Part shown: one piece after another, positions 1-5,186 of the stretch
Position numbering within the stretch: the stretch's first letter is position 1
Layout: the number at the start of each line of letters is the position of its first letter
Source of the DNA: Myxococcota bacterium
GTDB taxonomy: Bacteria > Myxococcota > Polyangia > GCA-2747355 > JAKLHH01
NCBI GenBank assembly: GCA_022710245.1
Contig: JAKLHH010000534.1
Span: forward strand, 1-5,886
DNA length: 5,886 bases
Direction of reading: 5' to 3'
Program-made: the position numbers and the translations under genes
Notes under the pieces: model-generated
Databases searched by the model: none
What the model was told of the DNA's origin: nothing
What the model saw: the letters and a program-made list of their open reading frames with translations, nothing else

Positions 1-1
1 T

Positions 2-1093
2 GCGATGCTCGCGGCTCACCGCGCTCGGGTCCTTGGCGTCGGCCTGGTAGAGGAGCGGCCGCACGCCCGACCAGGTGGAGATGACGTCCGCGTCGGTCAG
101 GTTCGCGTCGGGGAAGTAGTAGCGCCCCGAGTCGACCAGGTAGCGCACGTCCTCCGCCGTCGCCTCCACCGCGCCGGGGTCGCCGCTGAAGTCGGTGTCG
201 GTGGTGCCGATGACGCTGCGCTCGAAGTAGGGGAGCGCGAAGAGGATGCGGTTGTCCACGGGGTGCCGCATCACCACCGCGGCGTCGATGAGCAGGCGGT
301 CGCGGGGGACCACGATGTGCACGCCCTTGGTCGGCCGCAGCCAGGGCTCCTGCTGCTCCTCCGCCGGGGCCGCGGCGCGCGAGAGCCCGAGCACCTCGTC
401 GGTCCAGGGCCCGGCCGCGACGATCAGCGTGCGGCCGCGCACGGAGAGCAGCTCGCCGCTCAGCCGATCGCGCGCCTTGACCTCGCGCACGCCCTCGACG
501 TCGGGGCCGATCCCCTCCACGCGGCAGTAGGAGAGCGGCGCGGCGCCCAGCTCGCCGGCGGAGAGGACGTTCTCCAGGACCAGGCGCGCGTCGTCGGTCT
601 GGTAGTCGTAGTAGTAGACCGCCCCCTGCAGCCCCTCGCCGCGCAGCCCCGGCGCGATCTCCTGGATCTGCGCGGGGCTCAGCTCCTCGTGGCTGCGGTA
701 GTTCCGGAAGAGCGCGAGCGCGTCGTAGATCCAGAGCCCGATGTCCATCGTTATCAGGCTCGTCTGCCCCTTGTAGACCGGGAAGACGAAGGGGAGCGGC
801 CGCACGATGTGCCGCGCGTTACGGGCGAGGCGCGCGCGCTCGCTGACGCTCTCGAAGACCAGGCGCACGTGGCCGCGCTCGAGGTAGCGGAGGCCGCCGT
901 GCACCAGGCGGCTCGAGCGGCTGGAGGTGCCGGAGGCGAAGTCCTCCTGCTCGAGGAGCGCGACGGAGTACTTGCGCATCGCCGCGTCGCGCGCGATGGA
1001 GGCGCCGTTGATGCCGCCGCCGATGATGACGAAGTCGAAGAGCTCGCTGGAGAGGCGCGCGCGCAGCTCGGCGCGGCTCGGGGAGGGCTGCAT
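2..1093 (-). CDS. glpD: Glycerol-3-phosphate dehydrogenase, FAD-dependent (C-terminus cut by window edge)
   Basis: This is the membrane-associated flavoprotein that oxidises sn-glycerol 3-phosphate to dihydroxyacetone phosphate and passes electrons to quinone, the main step of aerobic glycerol use. The visible 364 residues begin MQPSPSRAEL. A Rossmann FAD-binding motif follows at residues 25-30 (GGGING), with Glu48 placed to bind the FAD ribose. The GlpD-typical segment DFASGTSSRSSRLVHGGLRY spans about 51-70. Later family blocks are RPTKGVHIVVP, VIGTTDTDF and WSGVRPLL. Bacterial GlpD proteins usually have about 500-550 residues, so roughly the last third lies beyond the left edge; no stop is reached. 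The ATG at 1093 is chosen because GAGGAA sits 7 nt upstream. Third codon positions are almost all G or C. It is separated by 163 nt from the PD40 lipoprotein gene and probably forms its own transcription unit. A related FAD oxidoreductase is unlikely given the matched blocks. Confidence 0.95.
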   Translation of the reverse strand, partial: MQPSPSRAELRARLSSELFDFVIIGGGINGASIARDAAMRKYSVALLEQEDFASGTSSRSSRLVHGGLRYLERGHVRLVFESVSERARLARNARHIVRPLPFVFPVYKGQTSLITMDIGLWIYDALALFRNYRSHEELSPAQIQEIAPGLRGEGLQGAVYYYDYQTDDARLVLENVLSAGELGAAPLSYCRVEGIGPDVEGVREVKARDRLSGELLSVRGRTLIVAAGPWTDEVLGLSRAAAPAEEQQEPWLRPTKGVHIVVPRDRLLIDAAVVMRHPVDNRILFALPYFERSVIGTTDTDFSGDPGAVEATAEDVRYLVDSGRYYFPDANLTDADVISTWSGVRPLLYQADAKDPSAVSREHR

Positions 1094-1100
1094 CACGTGC

Positions 1101-1106
1101 TTCCTC
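1101..1106 (-). promoter_or_regulatory. Ribosome binding site of glpD
   Basis: The minus strand reads GAGGAA here, followed by a 7-nt spacer (GCACGTG) and the ATG at 1093. This is a good Shine-Dalgarno match at normal spacing and fixes the glpD start. Confidence 0.7.
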
Positions 1107-1149
1107 GCGCTGGGGTCTTCCTGCACGCCGCTACCATACCACAGCGCGG

Positions 1150-1167
1150 CGCGCGCTCGCTCGCGCG
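1150..1167. other. GC-only hairpin upstream of glpD
   Basis: CGCGCG is repeated on both sides of a CTCGCT loop. CGCGCG is self-complementary, so it can form a perfect 6-bp stem with a 6-nt loop on either strand. It lies 57 nt before the glpD start, between the PD40 gene and glpD. It could be part of a terminator or of the glpD leader. In DNA this GC-rich such stems also arise by chance, and there is no T-run beside it. Confidence 0.25.
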
Positions 1168-1200
1168 ACGGACAAGCGGATCAGGCCAGCAGCTCGAGGG

Positions 1201-1227
1201 GCCGCCCTCCCCAGCTTCGAGGGTGGC
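1201..1227 (-). terminator. Possible terminator hairpin after the PD40 lipoprotein gene
   Basis: GCCGCCCTC at 1201-1209 faces GAGGGTGGC at 1219-1227 across a 9-nt loop. This gives a 9-bp stem with a single mismatch (A-C in the minus-strand transcript). It begins about 30 nt after the TAG stop at 1257-1259, where a terminator is expected. No U-tract follows, so intrinsic termination is uncertain; it may only protect the 3' end of the transcript. Confidence 0.35.
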
Positions 1228-1256
1228 GGAAGATCATCCCGGGTCGAGTCCGGACG

Positions 1257-2231
1257 CTATGGCTTCCGAGATGCCTCGTAGAGGTCCTTGCCGCCCCCGC
1301 GGCTGCTGGAGAAGACGATGTAGCTCAAGTCGTCCGAGATCCAGGGGTCCTCGTCATCCGCCGCGCTGTTCAGGTCGCCGAGCAGCTGACCTCGATCGAA
1401 GGCCCCGGTCGTCGAGCGGACGGCGAAGTAGATGTCTCGCCCCCCCGGACCTCCGGGCCGGTCGGCGTCGAAGACCAGCACTCGGTTCGCTGCGGCAGAG
1501 CTCGGGCTGAACTCGCCCGCGTCAGGCGTATTGGCGCCCGGGACCAGCGACAGCTTGCCCCAGGTCGCCGTGAGCGACCCTCGCGTGGCGATGAAGGTGT
1601 CGACGCTCGTCTGGCCCGCGCGGTGGAGGTAGAGGGTCAGCCCGTCGGCGCTCTCCGGGCCCCACTCGGTGTCGCTCGTGCTCAGCTCCAGGACGACCTT
1701 CGGCGGCCCCCAGGCATGGTTGCGGGAGGGGCGCTGGGCGACCCAGATGTCGTAGTCACCGATGCTGCCCGGGCGGTCGCTGGCGAACCAGATCGTCAAT
1801 CCATCCCGCGCGACCCCGGGTGTCTCCTCATTGGCCGAGGAGTTCAGCTCCGCCACCGGAGCTGGCGCGCCCCATGGGTCCAGGGTCGATGCGCGGGTAG
1901 ATCTCCAGATCTCATCACCGCCCTGGCCTGCCCGTCCGTTGGTGGAGAAGTAGAGCTCGAGCAAGTCACCGGTCAGCGTGGGGTCGTCATCGGTGCCTGT
2001 GCTCGAGAGCTGGCTCAGGAGGACTGGCGAGCCGAACGTCCCCAGGTCGATGGCCTGTGCGTCCTTCCCCCCGTCGCCCCTGTTGGCGTCGATGCTGACC
2101 CCACGGTCGCTCGAGATGGCGCTGTCGCCCAAGACCCCGGTTTCGCCGGAGCGTGGATCGAAGCCCAACCGTACACAGGCGGCGACCGCGAGGAGGAACG
2201 AGAAGGTGACCAGTCTTTGGCAGAGCCGCAC
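1257..2231 (-). CDS. PD40-type beta-propeller repeat lipoprotein
   Basis: This is a predicted lipoprotein of 324 residues with a WD40-like (PD40/TolB-like) beta-propeller; its function is unknown. From the GTG at 2231 it begins (M)RLCQRLVTFSFLLAVAAC, a compact signal peptide with lipobox VAAC and lipidated Cys19. An Asp/Gly/Ser-rich linker covers about 30-70. About five propeller motifs follow, each with a D-G/D-L-x-x-Y/W-F core and a closing D-I-W/Y-x-A-x-R-like element. Examples are GLTIWFASDRPGSIGDYDIW, RDIYFAVR near 265-272 and KDLYEASR at the end. Five blades is slightly below the usual six or seven. The GTG start lies 7 nt past the stop of the TSP3 gene, with GAGG 5 nt before it inside the overlapping stop region. 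An ATG at 2261 would add 10 residues and overlap the upstream gene by 23 nt, but has no visible ribosome site. The family usually binds ligands or proteins; the role here is not inferable. It uses more A/T-ending codons than glpD. Confidence 0.85.
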   Translation of the reverse strand: MRLCQRLVTFSFLLAVAACVRLGFDPRSGETGVLGDSAISSDRGVSIDANRGDGGKDAQAIDLGTFGSPVLLSQLSSTGTDDDPTLTGDLLELYFSTNGRAGQGGDEIWRSTRASTLDPWGAPAPVAELNSSANEETPGVARDGLTIWFASDRPGSIGDYDIWVAQRPSRNHAWGPPKVVLELSTSDTEWGPESADGLTLYLHRAGQTSVDTFIATRGSLTATWGKLSLVPGANTPDAGEFSPSSAAANRVLVFDADRPGGPGGRDIYFAVRSTTGAFDRGQLLGDLNSAADDEDPWISDDLSYIVFSSSRGGGKDLYEASRKP

Positions 2232-2233
2232 GA

Positions 2234-2242
2234 GGGCCTCAC
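2234..2242 (-). promoter_or_regulatory. Ribosome site overlapping the TSP3 stop codon (translational coupling)
   Basis: The minus strand reads GTGAGGCCC. The TGA is the stop of the TSP3 lipoprotein gene (2241-2239). The GAGG that overlaps it lies 5 nt before the GTG proposed to start the PD40 lipoprotein gene at 2231. Ribosomes finishing the first gene would be placed to start the second. Confidence 0.45.
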
Positions 2243-2847
2243 GGCCGCCGGGCAGCACCATGGACCGGCGAAGGCCGATGCTTGGCGGCGGTGCCAGGGT
2301 CGTTGGGGGCAAGATCGTCCGCGTCGTTGACGCCGTCCTTGTCGTTGTCCGGGTCCGGGCAGCCGTCGTCGTCCTGGAAGCCGTCCCTGTCCTCGGGGTC
2401 GTCCGGGCAGAGGTCGGAGTCGTCGGCGACGCCGTCGCCGTCCCGATCGCTGACCGGCGAGGCCGGGCAGCCATCGGGGCTCCCCTTGGTGGCGGGCTGG
2501 TTGGGGCAGTGGTCGCGATCGTCGGGGAGGCCGTCCCTGTCGTTGTCGGAGTCGGGGCAGCCGTCCGCGTCCTCGAAGCCGTCATAGTCCTCGGGGAGGT
2601 CGGGGCACCTGTCCTTGCTGTCCGGGATGCCATCGCCGTCGCGATCGCCCGGGGTCGCGCCGGGGGCAGGCGCCGAGGCGGGCATCGGGACCGCGTCGGG
2701 GCCAGGCCCGACGGTGGGGAGCGGCCGTGGGCCAGGGGGCGTGCACGCCAGCAGCGCCAGCGCACCCAGGCCGAGCACCGCGCGGCCTCGCAGCGCGCTG
2801 ATCACCTCGCGGTCTCTGCTCACCTCGCTCCCTCGGCTCAGCGGCAT
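2239..2847 (-). CDS. Thrombospondin type 3 repeat lipoprotein, no OmpA domain
   Basis: This predicted lipoprotein of up to 202 residues carries acidic Ca-binding-type TSP3 repeats; its function is unknown. The signal peptide hydrophobic core (about 22-34) ends in a lipobox LLAC with Cys35. A Pro/Ala-rich linker (36-66) would span the periplasm or extend from the membrane. Repeats fill about 68-185. Units start at D68, D103, D134 and D169, each with a DxDxDGxxD-like loop and most with a CP and DGCP pair. The repeat cysteines are 81, 97, 114, 127, 147 and 163, an even set consistent with three disulfides. The last unit is incomplete, reading DDLAP where a Cys-Pro is expected. TSP3 stretches in Gram-negative bacteria often precede an OmpA peptidoglycan-binding domain; here only an 18-residue basic tail follows. 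Start choice is open. ATG 2847 has a weak ribosome site, GTG 2823 has GAGGGAG 4 nt before it, and GTG 2805 gives the shortest signal peptide. Confidence 0.87.
   Translation of the reverse strand: MPLSRGSEVSRDREVISALRGRAVLGLGALALLACTPPGPRPLPTVGPGPDAVPMPASAPAPGATPGDRDGDGIPDSKDRCPDLPEDYDGFEDADGCPDSDNDRDGLPDDRDHCPNQPATKGSPDGCPASPVSDRDGDGVADDSDLCPDDPEDRDGFQDDDGCPDPDNDKDGVNDADDLAPNDPGTAAKHRPSPVHGAARRP
2293..2646 (-). repeat. Coding tandem repeat: TSP3 units
   Basis: About three and a half units of roughly 31-35 codons each, encoding the Asp-rich Ca-binding-type loops of the TSP3 lipoprotein. At DNA level the units are diverged but share GTCC/GTCG-rich blocks on the plus strand. These blocks also create an artificial Val-rich open frame on that strand. 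Confidence 0.75.
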
Positions 2848-2873
2848 GGCTCGTTCGTCTGCGGGGACCAGCC

Positions 2874-2903
2874 ATCGTGCCGTCGAGGGGGCGCCGGCGT
2901 CAA
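2874..2903 (-). promoter_or_regulatory. Possible sigma-70-like promoter for the TSP3-PD40 lipoprotein pair
   Basis: The minus strand has TTGACG at 2903-2898 (five of six matches to TTGACA), an 18-nt spacer and CACGAT at 2879-2874 (three of six matches to TATAAT). Transcription would start about 20 nt before the ATG at 2847. The -10 match is weak and the pair may instead be read from the upstream gene. Confidence 0.25.
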
Positions 2904-2907
2904 GCTT

Positions 2908-2983
2908 CGTGCCTCTCGTGCCTCCCGTGCCAGTGGATCACCGTTCAGTGAGCGATCCTGCCTCTCGTGCCTCTCGTACCCCC
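2908..2983. repeat. Two blocks of degenerate 9-nt tandem repeats around the DUF4424-like stop codon
   Basis: The unit CGTGCCTCT (plus strand) occurs about three times at 2908-2934 and again at 2957-2983. The two blocks are offset by 49 nt; within a 22-nt alignment (2910-2931 against 2959-2980) 20 positions agree. The right block encodes the GTRGTRG run at the C-terminus of the DUF4424-like protein. The left block lies after its stop, and because 49 is not a multiple of three it sits in a different frame. Between them is a small imperfect GGATC/GATCC stem at 2935-2958. Confidence 0.6.
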
Positions 2984-4249
2984 GCTGCCACTGCGTGAAG
3001 GTACGTGCCTGGGGCGATGGCCTTGTGCCGTGCCGCCACGGAGGGATCGCTCGACGGCGTCGAGCAAGGGGTCGTGCAGCATGCTGCGGCGCATGGCCGG
3101 AACTGCCAGAAACCAGCTCTTGGCATCCATCCGCTTCTGGACGGCGTGGTCGAGCGATCGCACCCCGTGGAGCGCGAGCAGCGTGTCGAGCGCGTTGCGC
3201 CGCGTCGCGACGTCGCTCTCGCGGGCCAGGCTTCTCCTGATGGCGTCGCGCACTCTGCGGCGATGCGCCCCCGCGGTCTCGTAGGTGAAATGGACGTCGG
3301 CTGCGGGCTCGAACCTCCGTAGCGTCCAGACGAAGACGACCGAACCGTCGGGGAGCACCTGCCGCGTGGGATGGCGCGGCGAGACCTCCTGCGGCACCTG
3401 CGTCACGAGCCGCACGGGGTCCTGGCGCCACAGTCGGTCATCCTCTCGCTCTGCGCTGTCGAGGGGAGCAAGGGTATCGTGAATCGCGAAGCAGCCCTCA
3501 TCGACGTTCTCGGAGAGGCACCCCTTGTCGTTGAGCCGGAGTCGAATCGTCGCCTCCTCGATGAGGCCTCGCCAGGCGGCGCCGGTGCGGAGGACGTAAC
3601 GAAACTCGTTGTGGTGCTCGGAGTAGAGCCCCGCGCGCGCGTCGTGCAGGTAGCGGTTGACCACGGTGCGCTCCTGGCGAGGCGCGAAGGTCACGGGCCA
3701 CACGTGATAGCGATCGAAGAGCAGGCCCTTGCCGAGGAACGCCGCGGCAGGGTCGATGGCCGGCGGATTCATCACGCAGCGACGAGGGGGACGGTACCGT
3801 CTGGCGACCGGGATCAAGCGCGCCGCCGTCGGTTGTCCGTCAACGCTGACGCTGAACTGGGAGATACAGTCCCTGCGAGTGACGAGCGTGCAGTCGCGAC
3901 CTTGCTGGTAATTCGTCCGCAGGTCCAGGCCGACGGGAAAGCCCATCAGGACCTTCAGCACATGGTCGCGGTGGTTCCTGAAACGATAGGTCACGGTCAC
4001 CACCAGCCGCGAGTCGTCCGCGAGGAGGTCCTTACGGTCCACGGCTACGTCGATGGTCTCCCGGACCAGCTGGACGTCCTCGTTGTTCATCGGAACGACG
4101 CCGCCCGCGCCCCACTTCACGTATGTGCCATCTGCCCTCGAGGTCGCGCTCGACGAGACGAGGACCAGCGCTGCGGCGATGAGTGGATGACCGCAGAGCA
4201 GGCGCGTCAGCGGCTCACCGATCGAGAGTCGGTTCGGACGAGACTCCAT
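2945..4249 (-). CDS. Secreted DUF4424-like protein with YARHG-like C-terminus
   Basis: This is a predicted exported protein of 434 residues with unknown biochemical role. The signal peptide has a hydrophobic core at about 22-34 and a likely cleavage after SRA39. The mature part opens with GAGGVVPMNNEDVQLV (47-62). A strand-rich region follows with VTVTYRFRNHRDHVLKVLMG (84-103), WPVTFAPRQERTVVNRYL (184-201), YVLRTGAAWRG (218-228) and FVWTLRRFEP (306-315). This order is what I know from DUF4424 proteins. Residues 351-380 (RN, then LALHG, then SWF) resemble a degenerate YARHG domain. Mature cysteines are 120, 128, 158, 244 and 253, so two local disulfides and one free thiol are possible. ATG 4249 is chosen because GAGG lies 6 nt upstream; a GTG at 4261 would add only four residues and would sit on that ribosome site. 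The C-terminus is a Gly/Thr/Arg run from a DNA repeat. Codon use is richer in A/T endings than the flanks. It is followed after 97 nt by the TSP3 gene. Confidence 0.82.
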   Translation of the reverse strand: MESRPNRLSIGEPLTRLLCGHPLIAAALVLVSSSATSRADGTYVKWGAGGVVPMNNEDVQLVRETIDVAVDRKDLLADDSRLVVTVTYRFRNHRDHVLKVLMGFPVGLDLRTNYQQGRDCTLVTRRDCISQFSVSVDGQPTAARLIPVARRYRPPRRCVMNPPAIDPAAAFLGKGLLFDRYHVWPVTFAPRQERTVVNRYLHDARAGLYSEHHNEFRYVLRTGAAWRGLIEEATIRLRLNDKGCLSENVDEGCFAIHDTLAPLDSAEREDDRLWRQDPVRLVTQVPQEVSPRHPTRQVLPDGSVVFVWTLRRFEPAADVHFTYETAGAHRRRVRDAIRRSLARESDVATRRNALDTLLALHGVRSLDHAVQKRMDAKSWFLAVPAMRRSMLHDPLLDAVERSLRGGTAQGHRPRHVPSRSGSGGTRGTRGRIAH

Positions 4250-4255
4250 GCAGTT

Positions 4256-4265
4256 CCTCACCTCC
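4256..4265 (-). promoter_or_regulatory. Strong ribosome binding site of the DUF4424-like gene
   Basis: The minus strand reads GGAGGTGAGG, containing two Shine-Dalgarno matches. The nearer GAGG is 6 nt before ATG 4249. The GTG inside this stretch (4261) opens the same frame, but is better read as part of the ribosome site than as the start. Confidence 0.6.
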
Positions 4266-4271
4266 GTGTCT

Positions 4272-4286
4272 CTGGTTCCCCACCAG
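4272..4286. other. Small hairpin in the leader of the DUF4424-like gene
   Basis: CTGGT and ACCAG form a perfect 5-bp stem around a 5-nt loop, in the 76-nt gap between the ABC permease stop and the DUF4424-like start, just upstream of its ribosome site. It could be a weak 3' end for the transporter transcript or a leader structure. It is short and may be chance. Confidence 0.2.
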
Positions 4287-4325
4287 GGCCCAAGGTCGCG
4301 CCAGAGGCGGCTACTCGGAGCGTGC

Positions 4326-5186
4326 TCAGAAGTGAGTCAGGCTCCCGTCCCGCCGCGCGCGCTTCAGCGTCCAGCCGAAGGTGAGCAGCCCGAGCGGCGC
4401 GAAGATCGCGCAGAACGCCGCGAGCCCGGCGAGCGCGGGCGCGAGCTCGGTCACGCTGGCGCCTCCGAAGGCCGCGCGGCGGATCAGCTCGAGCGCGTGG
4501 GTGATGGGCAGCGCCTTGCCCACCGCCTGCAGCCAGCCCGGCAGCACCGCCGTCGGGTAGAGCACGCCACCGAGCAGCGCGGAGAGCCCGCTCAGCGAGA
4601 ACGAGATCGGGTCCGAGCGGCGCATCAGCATGGTGATCGCCGCCGCGAAGAAGCCGAGCGAGGCAAAGGCCACGATGCAGAGGGGCACGGCGAGCGCCAG
4701 GCTGGCGAGGTTCGCGTGGCCGAAGCGGACGCCGAAGATGAGGCCGCCGACGAGGAGGTAGCTCCCGGCCCATAGGAAGCTCGCGGTGAACTGGTAGAGC
4801 GGCGCGCAGAGGAGCACCAGCCAGCCCGGCGTCGGCGTCGCGAGCATCGCCTCCATCGTCCCCTGGAGCTGCGCCTCGCGGATGCTCCTCGGGTAGGCGG
4901 AGACCGCCGTGTACTGCAGGTTCAGCAGGATCATCCCGACCAGGCCGAAGCTCAGGTAGTCGCCGCCGTAGCGCTCGAGGTAGGGCGAGCGGCTGGCGTC
5001 GATGAAGCGCGAGAGGAAGAAGAACGAGGTCAGCGAGAAGGCCATGGTGACCAGGCGCAGCCCGAAGGCCATCCGGTAGGAGAGCGCCTCCTGCAGCCCG
5101 CGCCGCAGGAACGCACGCGCGACGCCGATCGCCCCGGAGCGGGCGGGTGCGGGCGAAGGGGCGCAGCCCGGGGAAGGGGCGATCAC
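4326..5186 (-). CDS. ABC-2 type transporter permease
   Basis: This is the inner-membrane subunit (286 residues) of an ABC exporter; the substrate is unknown. About six membrane segments are visible at roughly 42-61, 78-96, 121-150, 160-186, 197-218 and 249-270. The N-terminal half has the coupling-type segment REAQLQGTMEAMLATPTP (103-120). The block GGVLYPTAVLPGWLQ (206-220) followed by LPITHALELIR (226-236) is typical of ABC-2 permeases of the NodJ/polysaccharide and drug export type. The start is a GTG whose four bases GTGA overlap the TGA of the ATPase gene (5183-5186), so the two are translationally coupled and surely one transporter. The first 20 residues are Pro/Ala/Ser-rich and unusual for this family, so an internal start is possible. 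Codons are strongly G/C-ending like those of the ATPase and glpD. Confidence 0.93.
   Translation of the reverse strand: MIAPSPGCAPSPAPARSGAIGVARAFLRRGLQEALSYRMAFGLRLVTMAFSLTSFFFLSRFIDASRSPYLERYGGDYLSFGLVGMILLNLQYTAVSAYPRSIREAQLQGTMEAMLATPTPGWLVLLCAPLYQFTASFLWAGSYLLVGGLIFGVRFGHANLASLALAVPLCIVAFASLGFFAAAITMLMRRSDPISFSLSGLSALLGGVLYPTAVLPGWLQAVGKALPITHALELIRRAAFGGASVTELAPALAGLAAFCAIFAPLGLLTFGWTLKRARRDGSLTHF

Noticed and set aside
1133..1138. TATGGT on the minus strand as a -10 box for glpD
   Set aside because: It lies at a sensible distance from the glpD start, but no -35-like hexamer sits 16-19 nt upstream; the best TTG-containing match is about 31 nt away.
5..1510. Plus-strand open frame of 501 codons across the glpD region
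   Set aside because: It is antisense to glpD, which has clear family motifs. It runs across two genes and the gap between them, and its protein is Arg/Ala/Val-rich without a recognisable domain. This is typical of GC-rich shadow frames.
2262..2765. Upstream extension of the PD40 reading frame through the TSP3 gene
   Set aside because: The extension is a Thr/Arg/Pro-rich out-of-frame reading of the TSP3 repeats. The true protein starts with its lipoprotein signal near 2231-2261.
2935..2958. GGATC/GATCC stem just after the DUF4424-like stop as a terminator
   Set aside because: Only five outer pairs form, around an unpaired interior, and there is no T-run. It is too weak to call.
2908..2983. 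The spaced repeat blocks as a CRISPR array
   Set aside because: There are only two blocks of short 9-nt tandem units, one within a coding region, with no spacer set and no cas genes.
1978..3240. Plus-strand open frame of 420 codons with Val-rich repeats
   Set aside because: The Val-rich part is the antisense reading of the Asp-codon-rich TSP3 repeats, and it spans parts of three genes. No domain or ribosome site supports it.
4258..4773. Minus-strand 171-codon frame inside the ABC permease gene
   Set aside because: It is a second-frame reading of the permease gene, Arg-rich and without membrane segments; the permease frame has the family motifs.
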